Shown here: positions 1-9,354 of the stretch, piece after piece
Numbering within the stretch: position 1 is the stretch's first letter
Layout of the letters: each line of letters opens with the position of its first letter
DNA from: Conidiobolus incongruus B7586
Lineage: Eukaryota; Entomophthoromycota; Entomophthoromycetes; Entomophthorales; Conidiobolaceae
DNA length: 12,141 nucleotides
Assembly: GCA_000697335.1 (NCBI GenBank)
Contig: JNEM01013460.1
Location: 1-12,141 of the forward strand
Reading direction: 5' to 3'
Notes under the pieces: model-generated
The model's input: the letters and a program-made list of their open reading frames with translations, nothing else
Databases searched by the model: none
What the model was told of the DNA's origin: nothing
Position numbers and translations under genes: made by a program

Positions 1-958
1 ATTATTAAATTTTAATAATTTTTGAATAATATCTTTTCTTGGTATAAAAAGGCAATTCTAATAACAAATGGTATTTTTGATAAAGTATTATATCAATAAG
101 ATACTTACAACTCTCAAATAGATTTAAAAGGTTTATAATTCAATTTTAATAATAATAAAAATGATAATTAATAAATATTATCTGGTTTAGGTATAATAAA
201 ATTAAAGAATAAATATTTACAAAAATTAATTTTAATGGAAAATTAATATAATTTAATATATATTGTGGCATAATTTACATTTTTCTAATTTTTTTGCATT
301 TAATTATTCCTTTTAAAACTAACCTTATATTTGTAAAATCACAAATTAAAAAATTTGCCAATTCTTAAATGATAATTTAAAATATTAAATAATCAAAAAT
401 TTTAGTTTAAGATTAATTCTGAAGATTATTTTATTCATTATAATAAATTTATCATTAATTTCATATATAATTATAGTTTCGATAAGTGTGATAATTTAAC
501 AAAAGTTAAAAAACCAGAATTAAAAATATAAATAAATTAAAATAATTTATTAATCCAATAAAACCAGATTATTTTAAATTTTTAACATTAGATATATTAG
601 CCTAATTTATAATTAATAAAATGTAAAAAATTCAAACTGTTTTCAAATAATTTTATTAAAGCAAAAATAATAACTAATATCGAATATATTTTAAAATTAA
701 ATTAATTAACAACTTAAATATTTAAATTTGAAATCAAAATTATATTGTATTATACTATGTTAAATAATGAGGAAATAATCCTTTAAATTGGCAATATTCA
801 ATATTAATTTTTAATTTAAGGATTATATATTAGCATATAATTAATGGATGAAAATAATATTGGTGGAGAAATTAATTTTAAAAAGATATTAAATTAATGA
901 AAAAGAAATTTGGGTCTGAATAATCCTTATTAAATATAATCAAAAAATTATATAAAAT
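1..958. other. AT-rich stretch without a recognisable gene
   Basis: Both strands are dense with stops and A/T runs. I see no coding-like island, RNA gene or repeat structure beyond short A/T homopolymers. Confidence 0.6.
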
Positions 959-966
959 ATTCAAGG

Positions 967-1020
967 TATAAATATAAAATATAAAGTATAAAATATAATA
1001 TATATATATATATATATATA
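967..1020. repeat. AT minisatellite running into a (TA)11 microsatellite
   Basis: Irregular repeats of the form ATAAA/TATAAA (967-998) lead into 22 bases of uninterrupted TA (999-1020). It could extrude a cruciform and is likely length-polymorphic. Confidence 0.8.
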
Positions 1021-1248
1021 GTATTAAAATTCACAGTCTGTATTAATAAGAATTGAAGGATATAATATATTTAATATGATTAATTTGTATAAACTACTGA
1101 CGATCCTCTTTTTCATTTTATTATAAAAACAAAATATATAAATATGATGAATCATGATTCTTATGAATTATTATATTATATACATATAAAATATAAAGAT
1201 TATTTTAATTAATAATTTTTTTTAATTGTTGAATAATTTCAATATTAA

Positions 1249-1410
1249 TTATTCTAAATTTTTATTACACTCTTGTTTTTTATGTTTATTAGCCCAATCA
1301 AGTTTTATTTTATTTGCACATTTATTTATATTTTCTTTCAATAAAATATAAAAAATTGTAATAAATAGATCAAATATATATGCAATAGATGCGGCATAAA
1401 TGCCAATCAT
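1249..1410 (-). CDS. Short ORF, one hydrophobic segment and a basic tail (possible 3' gene fragment)
   Basis: ATG at 1410, TAA at 1249, 53 codons. Residues 3-24 (GIYAASIAYIFDLFITIFYI) are hydrophobic; residues 25-53 are Lys/Asn-rich with three Cys/Trp positions. The layout (last membrane helix, then a charged tail) resembles the C-terminal end of a multi-pass membrane protein. An in-frame stop lies a few codons before the ATG. It abuts a broken coding-like patch on the same strand (1411-1853) in a different frame, so I favour a remnant of one decayed gene over a free-standing small protein. I do not recognise the family. Confidence 0.25.
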   Translation of the reverse strand: MIGIYAASIAYIFDLFITIFYILLKENINKCANKIKLDWANKHKKQECNKNLE

Positions 1411-1853
1411 TGAATATAATCATACTATTCTATGCTATGAATTATTATTCTATCGGCTGTTTTAAGTTCATCATTTGTAATTGATTTGAGAATATTTTAA
1501 TTGTAATTTTAAATTGGTGGTTCTTGCAGAGGGATAGTGACAATTACTTGGGAATATTAATATCCCTGTTTATTATTAACCAACCAACATGGCAATCTAA
1601 GATCCTCTTCATTATTAAACACTTAATCATCCGTTTATTCTAGATTTTTTTATCCGAATATTAAAGAATTTAAGAAATTATTAAAATGTTTTCTCACAAA
1701 TTACATATGATTGTCTCATATATGTTTTGCGTAATCATGGTCTCATTACTTTGAATAGAATGTGAAAATTACTCTAATAATAGAATAATCCAAAAATCCA
1801 ATATATCTATTTGAACCGTTCAAAGGGAGAATTTTATAAGAAATATCAAAATA
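1411..1853 (-). pseudogene. Possible decayed coding patch downstream of the receptor
   Basis: GC is higher than the flanks. On the minus strand one frame gives protein-like stretches such as EEDLRLPCWLVNNKQGY, YSQVIVTIPLQEPPI and SITNDELKTADRIIIHSIE. Stops are frequent (about a dozen over the whole patch, close to the chance level), and another minus frame is open for 31 codons in the middle, so the frame is not settled. The residue mix (Trp, Pro, Cys, Glu) is what suggests coding ancestry. Family not recognised. It may have been one gene with the 1249-1410 ORF. Confidence 0.25.
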
Positions 1854-1874
1854 GAGTAATAATAATAACTTAAT

Positions 1875-1880
1875 TTTATT
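1875..1880 (-). terminator. Poly(A) signal AATAAA downstream of the receptor
   Basis: AATAAA on the minus strand, about 53 bases after the TAA stop. The position fits 3'-end formation of the receptor transcript, but AATAAA is common by chance in sequence this AT-rich. Confidence 0.35.
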
Positions 1881-1933
1881 TTTAGTAGGATGAATTTCAA
1901 ATTCAATAAAAATGATAAAATATATAAAAAAAA

Positions 1934-2848
1934 TTAGTACATATCCAATAAGATACTTCGTTTAAATGCTTTTCTGACTTGGGGATTGAGTGCTAGCATA
2001 CATACAAGATTAACACCACAGTATACCGATACACTGCTACTTGCATAAAGATGAAGCCATACTGGGGGCATTTCGAGAGTAATAATTGAGTATAAACACG
2101 TGAGTAGCTGAGGGATGATAGTCATTACATATAAGAAAATGACAATACTCCCTCTGAAGATCATCATCCCTCTAGAAATTTGTCTTGGTTTGGTTGCGTT
2201 ATTATATCTGTTAGCGAATTCTTGTTCAAAATTATAATTAGAAATAAAGTTAAAACTGAATTTCATAATACAAATATAGTTAAAAATTGTCACAGTTACG
2301 CAAAGGATGCCTGTACAGATAGCCAAACCGAACAGAATCCTCGGAGTCCTTCCTTGTAATGGGCTTAACATACAGTAAGAAGATGGTGTTATTGTATACC
2401 AATCTTCAGTAGCTGCCCAAATAAACAATGAACTCAGTAATATCGTAGCAGGGACAAATATAGCAACAAAATAGCGATCCTTAATTAAAGTAACCTGCTT
2501 AACTTTTAAATGTCGATATGAACTCAACAAGCTGGTCCCGAATACGAACATACTTAGAGTGAATAAAACCACGAAGCCTTGAATTTGACAACTCAATTTT
2601 GATTGTCCGTTCACTTCTGTATAAATGGTCCAAACAAATACTGTCATACAAAATAAAGAATCGAAAAATAAAATAATACAATTTAAAATTAATTCACAAT
2701 CAAATTTAATATTGAAATTAACGATTGAATATATTACAATACTTTGTAAAACTAGCCAAATAGTCTCCAAAATTAAACAAAAGTATCTGGCAATGATTTG
2801 AGGTACTTCCAAATCCGAAGGAGCCCAGCCAAACAAATGTAATGCCAT
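1934..2848 (-). CDS. Family A (rhodopsin-like) G protein-coupled receptor, fungal type
   Basis: A 304-residue intronless ORF with seven hydrophobic segments, at about residues 22-45, 53-77, 87-112, 126-146, 170-196, 230-255 and 263-286. Seen: Asp63 in segment 2 (the usual D2.50), Cys87 at the head of segment 3 and Cys159 in the second outer loop (the classic disulfide pair), Arg112 exactly 25 residues after Cys87 (R3.50), Pro246 in segment 6, and a helix-8-like LNPQVRKAFKR after segment 7. The DRY triad reads YRH (111-113) and NPxxY reads NLVCM (280-284), at the correct spacing before helix 8. By family knowledge it would sit in the plasma membrane and signal to a heterotrimeric G protein; the ligand cannot be told. 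The start is the first in-frame ATG after an upstream in-frame TGA, with A at -3 and G at +4. GC is well above the flanks. It stands alone; the nearest other signal is a broken patch downstream on the same strand. The seven-helix membrane call is firm; the family A call is good but rests on motifs read by eye. Confidence 0.85.
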   Translation of the reverse strand: MALHLFGWAPSDLEVPQIIARYFCLILETIWLVLQSIVIYSIVNFNIKFDCELILNCIILFFDSLFCMTVFVWTIYTEVNGQSKLSCQIQGFVVLFTLSMFVFGTSLLSSYRHLKVKQVTLIKDRYFVAIFVPATILLSSLFIWAATEDWYTITPSSYCMLSPLQGRTPRILFGLAICTGILCVTVTIFNYICIMKFSFNFISNYNFEQEFANRYNNATKPRQISRGMMIFRGSIVIFLYVMTIIPQLLTCLYSIITLEMPPVWLHLYASSSVSVYCGVNLVCMLALNPQVRKAFKRSILLDMY

Positions 2849-2921
2849 CGTTTCTAACTCAGCAAAGATGATCAGATTTCAATCAAAAAGTTACTATGAC
2901 GATTCAAGTATCTGTGTATTG

Positions 2922-2929
2922 TATTTATA
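2922..2929 (-). promoter_or_regulatory. TATA box of the receptor gene
   Basis: TATAAATA on the minus strand, about 73 bases before the receptor ATG. It is flanked by somewhat more GC-balanced sequence rather than a plain TA run, which makes it more credible than other TATA-like strings here. It would place transcription initiation near 2890-2900 and give a 5' leader of roughly 45 bases. Confidence 0.5.
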
Positions 2930-3067
2930 CTGCATTTTGGAGTCCTCAATTTTAATTAAAGTGATTATTGTTTAAGTTTTCATCTTTTTGCGGTTTTGGT
3001 TTAATTAAAAAAATTTTTAATTACCAAATTCAGTAATAAATATAAATTTTAATATTTAAATCTAAAA

Positions 3068-3085
3068 ATATATATATATATATAT
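3068..3085. repeat. (AT)9 microsatellite
   Basis: Eighteen bases of uninterrupted AT, upstream of the receptor promoter. No other function is visible. Confidence 0.8.
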
Positions 3086-3279
3086 TGATTTTAATGATAT
3101 AATTTATATTATATAATATTACTCTATTATATTCAAAATTTAAAATTGTTTCATTCATTAAGTTAGTTAATTTTAAAATTATTTGATTAGTTCAAATCTC
3201 AATAGAATTCAATAGTATTTTATTAATTAACAATTCAAATTGATGGATTAGCAATTAAAACGCTAAAATTAAAGGATGA

Positions 3280-3456
3280 TCTGTCAATTTTCTTGAATTT
3301 GATATTGATATCTTAGGAAAATAATGTAACTGATATTATAATGCCTATATGCATTTAACCTGTTGAGTCATTAATGATGAATAAGGGGTATTAAATTTAC
3401 CACTATTTAATATAATATTTTTATTCTTTAACAATATATATATTGATAATAATAAC
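3280..3456 (+). pseudogene. Possible decayed leucine-rich coding fragment
   Basis: One plus-strand frame gives SVNFLEFDIDILGK, YYNAYMHLTC and finally a 24-codon run (3385-3456) starting GVLNLPLFNIIFLFFNN. A few stops interrupt the frame. The LNLP...FNN...IDN pattern is reminiscent of the leucine-rich strands of receptor L-domain (Ecm33-like) cell-wall proteins. That link is from memory and weak; A/T bias alone yields many Leu, Ile and Asn codons. Confidence 0.15.
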
Positions 3457-3811
3457 TAACTATTAATGCTTAAATTATTGAAACAATATAAATGTAATAT
3501 TTTAAAAATTTATATATTCATCTTTGATTGATAAATCAATAAAGAATTAGTATAATGACAAGCATTTTAATTGGTTGAATAATTGTATAAAATTTGATAC
3601 ATATTAATTTATTAAAAATTTATAATATAATATAAGGAATTAATTATAATAATTTTCTAATTTTAAAAATGTAAAATTATAATATATATAATTTATAAAA
3701 ATATTAATTTTATTTTCCGAATTAATATAATTGTAAATTTGATTCATATTAATTGAAAAATTTTAATCCTATTTTCAAAATTTGAATAATTATTTATTAG
3801 TGATCAATTGA

Positions 3812-3916
3812 GGTAATTGTTCATCTATTTCCATAATAGTCTACGGCTACATAAATTTTGATGTAACTGGGCTACAAAATTGTATATTACCTCACTATAC
3901 ATTATATAGAACATAC
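3812..3916 (+). pseudogene. 35-codon open fragment, possibly receptor L-domain-like
   Basis: A small GC-richer patch, open between TGA and TAA. It contains GNCSSISIIVYGYINFDVTG followed by LQNCILPHYTL. The order Cys-x-x-Ile, hydrophobic strand, then VTGLQN resembles one strand-turn of an Ecm33-type L-domain. No start codon, no partner exon and no full domain are visible. If real it is a fragment of a host cell-wall protein gene; otherwise it is a chance open run. Confidence 0.2.
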
Positions 3917-4180
3917 TAAGTTTAATTTATCATAGTTTTGATGGTATTTTGAAGGATTGCATAAAAATTAATATTTATATAATCTAATTCAGAACAGTTA
4001 AATTCTTTTTAATAATATAAATTAATAAATTCATTAATATTTTATATTCTTTGAAATTATTGATATAGCTGAATTTGGTAAATTAATTAATCAAACTATG
4101 AATTGATGGAAAAATGTTATTATTTAGCTTGGTTTATATCCTGATAAAATTGAAAAATTTTTTTAATATAGTAATATTAA

Positions 4181-4294
4181 ATGTTAAAAGATACCGCACG
4201 ATTTAAATTATTTAAGGAAAATTCAAGTTTATTAGGAATTGCAAATAGGATATCTTTAGTTAACAGTAATTGGTTAAAATTTGTTGATATATAG
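4181..4294 (+). pseudogene. 37-codon ORF, possible fragment of the same leucine-rich gene
   Basis: ATG at 4181, TAG at 4292-4294. The product contains FKLFKENSSLLGIANRISL and NSNWLKFVDI, an alternation seen in leucine-rich strands. The bases just after it (4298-4366) resemble 3392-3452, the end of the 3280-3456 fragment. That supports repeated modules of one ancestral gene, though both are AT-rich. Too short and isolated to call a gene. Confidence 0.2.
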
Positions 4295-4439
4295 TTTTAA
4301 ATTTACCATTATATAGCTATTTGTATTATCACTCAGATATTTAACAATAAATATTGATAATATTTTTCAGTAATATAATGTAGAAGATATAATGCATAAA
4401 TTAAAATTGACAATATTCGATAATATATATTGAATCAAA

Positions 4440-4810
4440 TATTGATGTCGGTTATATTCATTAAGTTAAATTGGCTAAATTCAAAGCATTATATGGCAAT
4501 TCAATGCCCTTCTTAGGAGTCTAATGTTTGATTAAAATTTAACAGATTACACAAAGAAAAGATTTGTTAAACGATTAAGCTTTCTTTAAAACTTCATTTT
4601 TTACAAGCGTATATTTCATTTAAAAATAGGATTTTAACGCAATTTAAGTTTATTTAACCAAAAAATTAAAAGAAATTTGGTTTATTCCGACATGAATTTA
4701 TAAATCATCATTGATTATAGTATAATATTTATTTCAGCTATCTTAAAATCCTGTAATAAACATTATTCAAATATTTATGGACTGTTTGATAAAAAGATTA
4801 AACTCTTAAT
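4440..4810 (+). other. Weak coding-like patch, unidentified
   Basis: A plus-strand frame gives pieces such as VKLAKFKALYGNSMPFLGV, AFFKTSFFTSVYFI and NPVINIIQIFMDCLIKRL, interrupted repeatedly by stops. GC is only slightly raised. It may be the tail of the fragments upstream or plain AT sequence. Confidence 0.12.
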
Positions 4811-4819
4811 ATTCAAGTT

Positions 4820-6500
4820 ATTTAAATAATTCTTTATAAACTATGAAAATTTCTTCATTAAATGACAATAAAACAGATTATAATCACAAAACTATAAATG
4901 CTGAATTAACTATTCCTTTAATATATTTATTATAACTTATAACTTCAAGTAGAGTAGAAGTAATAAATGCAATTAGATAAATAAATCCGCAACTATAAAT
5001 ACTTTTTGATTTCATTAATTTAAACTCATTAAGCTTTTGATAGATTAACTTAAAAAAGCGATATATAATATAATTAAAATTTTTATTTATTTGTACTTAT
5101 ATTAAAATATAAATTATATTTTTCCTAATTATCAAATACAATTAACTTCAATTCTAGAATTTGAGATTAGTTATTATTTTATTAAAAAATATGCGAGCCA
5201 AGTATACTAGTAAACTTTACATTCAGAAATATCTTAATAAATGAGACTGTTTACAATATGTACCAAATTTTTCAAATTCCATGCATTTATATGATATCAT
5301 GTTTTATTATATAATTAGCAATGCTGTATTCACATAATATATTTGGCTCACTAGACTCTTTCCAATATTTAAAAGAATTTATTTAACTATAATTACATAT
5401 ATGAATCAAAATATTATTTTAACAAAAACATTAATACAAACTGTAATATGATATATAATAGCTATATAGTTATCAAATATATTCTAAATTAAATATATTA
5501 TCTAGAAATATTCTTTTATTATTAATGATTAATTTTCCAAATACTTAGAATTATTTATATATTTATTATTAATATTTTGGTTTTTTTTCAATAACAAAAT
5601 CAAATTGGATTTTATCAAATTATTCAGCTTAAATATGGTTTAAATAAACTTTAATTGAATAATATTTGTTTCCCTTTTAGGGGTTAGAGTATTTTTTTTC
5701 AATATTTAAGAATTATATATAAAGTTAGAATATAAATATAAATTAATCAATTAATTAATAATAATTATAACTAACTTATATATCTTATTTGCTTGAAAAT
5801 TTTAATAAAATATATCAAATATATATTTTCTTGATATTTAATAAAATTATAAAACTTTATAGATCTTTTTTGAATTCATTTTTTAAAATATATTAATTAT
5901 TATCAATTATTTAATGAAAAGTTTGAAATAATATATAAAACTATATTATATAATTGCATTATTGAATATAGATCAAATAAAAATAAATATATTATATAAT
6001 CAAAACAAAGGGAAATATATTCCATATTTGTTGTTTCTTAAAAATTAATTATATATAGATTTTTTGATAAATTTTGGGTATTATTATAAATTATTATTAA
6101 TTTTATATATTAATATTAATTAAATTATTCTTTATTAATTTAAAATTAAAATTTTAATACTAATAATATTCAAAAGTACCTTGAAACTTTATTGAAATAT
6201 TAATTTAATATATAATTTATATTATTTTATATCTATTGATTTTGAAAGTATAACCTATATTTATATAATATCATTATTTCTGATTATTTTATATTTGTAT
6301 TTTTGAAATTTAATATATTTATTCTAATTTAATATTTCAATTTTTCTTAAATTATAATTTATTTAATTATTCAAAATTATATTAAACAGGATACTTTTTC
6401 TTTATGTATTAAATATTTCAATAATTTGATTATATGAACTAATAATTTTCAATAGCTGAAAATATAGTTGATTGCAAAAAAATTAATTTTAATAATAAAT
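4820..6500. other. AT desert without a recognisable gene
   Basis: The most AT-rich part of the window, especially 5700-6500. Long open frames, RNA genes and ordered repeats are absent on both strands; only A/T homopolymers and scattered TA runs occur. Confidence 0.6.
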
Positions 6501-7015
6501 TATATTATTTTTATAAAAAATATCAGCAGGATTTAAAAACTCTTAATATTTTTCCAATATTGTAAACGATATCCCAGCTGATCGATATTTTATTTACAAG
6601 ATTAATTTAAAAGCTTAATTCAAAAGTCAATTTTGTCTTATATAATGAAAAAAAATAATATTCAAACAATATACTATATTATTAAAATAAAAGAATAATT
6701 CAAACTATTTAGCTTTTATAATAATTTTCTTGGTAATTATAAAATAAAAATAACTAAAATCTATTACTTAAAAAGTTTAGAATTGTTATATGTAGTATAT
6801 TTTGATATTATTAAAATATTTACTAAAATAAATTAACCTTATATAGATTTACTTAAACTTATAAAGTTTATTTTTTTAACTTTGTAATTTGATAATTACA
6901 ATCAGCAATTGGGATATCACTTTGTTATATAATTAATTGAAGTTATATTATATTTGATTTTTATATTGATTACCAAAATTTTAAAACCTACTTTGAATTG
7001 TTGATCTTTTGAAAA
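6500..7015. other. AT-rich stretch, one short open run only
   Basis: On the minus strand around 6525-6602 a 26-codon run reads NKISISWDIVYNIGKILRVF. It has no start and no supporting context, so I do not call it a gene. The remainder shows nothing. Confidence 0.4.
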
Positions 7016-7020
7016 GTAGT

Positions 7021-7510
7021 TTTTACCCTTGGCCATGTGTTTATTTCTCGATCCTGGTGATCTTACTCAAGAATGGTATATATGAATATTGAAGCTAGCT
7101 AGGAAGTTAGGTGTCTAATAACATTAAATAAATAGTTGTCTCCCTGGACAGTGCCTCTTAGATGATATAAAAGGGGTAGTTTATTGTTTAGCATAAATTG
7201 TATGGAAGTACCCTAGGAAGAGGATCGACGTGACAACTTGGTTGTAGCCACAATATCTATAGTTGATTGACGTGCCTTCTTGACATTAGGGTGATACGTC
7301 AGATGGAACGATTGATTCCATAGTTAGGCTGCATTTGTTGGTTATGTTGTAGTTGGATCTGTGAAGGGGTCTGCAAGTGATTCAAATTATATGAATCGAA
7401 CGGGTCTTCTGGCTGGTGAGAATATATATAATTTGCCATTCGATTTAGCATTTCATTCATTAGAATGTTTTAATCATTTGTATAATCATAAGATCTTGAA
7501 TATATCTTAA
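7021..7510. pseudogene. GC-richer island with competing open frames on both strands
   Basis: GC is near that of the receptor gene. Minus strand: a 46-codon ORF from ATG 7439 to TGA 7299 contains SHQPEDPFDSYNLNHLQTP then a Gln/Asn-rich run; this resembles a disordered N-terminus, as seen in transcription factors or chitin synthases. Plus strand: a 60-codon open run (7328-7507) contains FVGYVVVGSVKGSASDSNY and GLLAGENIYNLPFDLAFHSL, and another plus frame at 7021-7080 reads MCLFLDPGDLTQEWY. These cannot all be real. A single broken gene is more likely than three, but I cannot decide the strand. Family not recognised. Confidence 0.35.
7299..7439 (-). CDS. 46-codon ORF, Gln/Asn-rich N-terminus-like
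   Basis: The only ATG-initiated reading of note in the 7021-7510 island. Composition is acidic and Pro/Asp first, then Gln-rich (QIQLQHNQQMQPNYG), with no membrane segment. It stops at TGA; beyond that a different frame reads HPNVKKARQSTIDIVATTK, as if a host gene once continued and was frameshifted. It may equally be the shadow of the opposing plus-strand run, since Gln codons are antisense to Leu TTG. No TATA box or poly(A) signal stands out above background. Confidence 0.25.
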   Translation of the reverse strand: MANYIYSHQPEDPFDSYNLNHLQTPSQIQLQHNQQMQPNYGINRSI

Positions 7511-7519
7511 GTGTTATTA

Positions 7520-7765
7520 ACAAATATATGATTTTGATTTCAAATGCAAATAATTAATCATAAATGAAATGTTATAGAATTCTTACCAATATTAAATTCA
7601 ATAATATTCACAATTTATTCCAAATCACTAACGTAAATTTTTTATATAGAAATTGAAACAGGTTATTGAGAGATTTATCATCACTTCATAGTTTTATCAT
7701 GTGAATACTCAATTGAAATTATTTAAATTTGAATGTGGCTGAGAGCTATATTTTTATAATATATT
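7520..7765. other. AT-rich gap, nothing recognised
   Basis: Ordinary AT-rich sequence ending in a short run of ATATT repeats near 7757-7779. Confidence 0.45.
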
Positions 7766-8246
7766 ATATTATATTATAAACGAAGTAATGGATTGATTAT
7801 TCTATAGTTATTCAAACGACAAATTAAACTGGATTCAAACCTTGCAAAATATCATTTTGTAATATAATTTTGAAATTCAATCCTTTGAATGGAAATAGTT
7901 ATTAATATTAAATAATTAATAGAATTAGTAATGGATATAAAGTTTCAACAATACCTTGAAAAATGCTTTTGTTAAAAATCATCATAAAATGTTAGGTTGA
8001 TAAATTTGTTTATTAAGAAAATAAAAATTTTTGATTATACATTATTTGGATTTATGTTGAAATAATTATTTTGAAAATTATCACCCACTCTGGCTCTAAA
8101 AATGATTCATGTTAATTCCAATTATATAATTAGATACTGTTTAGTAATCCAATAGCTTCAATATTGCTGGAATAATATATTCAAATTATCTGAAATATTA
8201 ATAAGCATCCGATATAGTTAGCTCAAATAATATCAAAATAAGTTTA

Positions 8247-8399
8247 ATCACAATGGTTCTGTAATATCAACGGTCTATCAAATAACACAAAAGTTGAAAT
8301 GATTATATTGATGCGATGTGGCATAAAAAATGGAATACTTGTATTTAACAAATATATAATAATAAGACTTATAAATATAGCCCAAATACCATTATCTCT
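8247..8399 (-). pseudogene. 51-codon open run, membrane-type, in a decayed minus-strand gene
   Basis: Open between two in-frame stops with no ATG at its head. It reads NGIWAIFISLIIIYLLNTSI (a membrane segment), then FFMPHRINIIISTFVLFDRP and a Cys near the end. It follows the 8479-8715 runs on the same strand in another frame, so both may come from one multi-pass membrane protein. Spacing of the hydrophobic parts from 8715 to about 7773, roughly 940 bases, is close to the length of the intact receptor. That makes a receptor paralogue possible but unproven. Confidence 0.3.
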
Positions 8400-8478
8400 T
8401 TAAATAAAACTTTTTAAACTTTTTTAATCATTTTCTAGGTTTTCACAAGTTTGGAAACGACATTCTCTATTATGATTA

Positions 8479-8715
8479 ATATATGTCAAATTCGAACAAG
8501 AAACCATGATACATGTATAACCTAAAACTGTACCAAAGACTCAAAATGAATGCAATATATAAGCAAGTAGAAAAAAATTCTAGAACAAGTACTTTGAACA
8601 AGATGCAAGATACTAGATGAACATTGAGAAAAAATATTGTTTATTGAATGTTGAAAACATGAACTTTACCAATATGATCAAAATTGTCAGTTGGTAGATC
8701 ATAAACTAATAAAAA
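8479..8715 (-). pseudogene. Decayed membrane-protein fragment (78 open codons, one break)
   Basis: Two open runs in one frame: 24 codons with DLPTDNFDHIGKVHVFNIQ and 54 codons (8479-8640) with VSCILFKVLVLEFFSTCLYI and AFILSLWYSFRLYMYHG. The Cys, about 25 mostly apolar residues, then Tyr and Arg recalls segment 3 of the intact receptor (LSC...SYRHL), though the Arg lies about three residues too far along. Caution: the minus strand is T-rich here, which lowers stop frequency in all its frames, and a second minus frame is open for 32 codons over part of the same bases. Confidence 0.35.
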
Positions 8716-9240
8716 TTATTCAAACTTAAAAAGCTAATAAATGTTAAATAATTATATAAAGCTAGTATAGATTCCAGAAAATTGATCCTAACTTAGAGAA
8801 TATCAGGATTGTATCTTGAATCTGATAGGTAAATTTGAATCAACCATGAACTTGAATAAATAAACAATAAAAAAACAAAAGAACAAAAAATGAAATAGAG
8901 TATTAACTCCTTTAAATTTTAACATTAATAAAGCATTAACCTTAATATTTTATTCAAATAATATTATAAATATTCTCTCTTTATTTAACCAAAAATTGAA
9001 AAATTATTTCGTAAGTTGAATTACTGACAAAGAATACTATTCCGAATTTTCAAAATATATCACAAATTAAAAGTTATAAATATTATAATTATACGACATT
9101 AAAAACTCAGATAAAAGAAACCAAAAATATGTAATAGATAATTTTATCTTAAACTAGTATTGATAATTAGGATAATCTAAAGAAATGAATAGAATATTGA
9201 ATTATTAAATAGTTTATCCATTAAAACGATTATTCAATTT
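8716..9240 (-). other. Stop-depleted, T-rich minus strand continuing the fragment above
   Basis: The same frame as 8479-8715 continues upstream with only scattered stops. It includes a 48-codon run (roughly 8808-8951) with VNALLMLKFKGVNTLFHFLF and a further hydrophobic stretch. It may be a longer decayed membrane gene or simply the effect of strand base skew (A-rich plus strand). No start, promoter or splice sites are convincing. Confidence 0.25.
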
Positions 9241-9354
9241 AATAGATTTTAAGTGGAATTTTATAAAATTGCAGGTCATCTAGAAAGTAGACTTGCAATA
9301 AAGATCACATAGATTCGATAAAACGGGCCTAGGGCGACTAACGAGGTACTTTAA

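Noticed and set aside
1024-1116. 30-codon minus-strand ORF beginning MKKRIVSSLYKLIIL, signal-peptide-like
   Set aside because: Runs this short are expected by chance in this composition, and nothing follows the hydrophobic part.
2499-2681. 60-codon minus-strand ORF inside the receptor gene
   Set aside because: It begins at TTG and lies fully within the receptor in another frame; it is a shadow of that gene.
3190-3200. GTTCAAATCTC, resembling the T-loop (B box) of a tRNA
   Set aside because: No matching acceptor, D or anticodon stems could be found around it.
1411-9240. Idea that TAA and TAG encode Gln (ciliate-type code), since interrupted frames look protein-like
   Set aside because: The intact receptor uses CAA/CAG for Gln and ends at TAA after a sensible helix 8, and TGA also interrupts the broken frames. 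Decay under the standard code explains this better.
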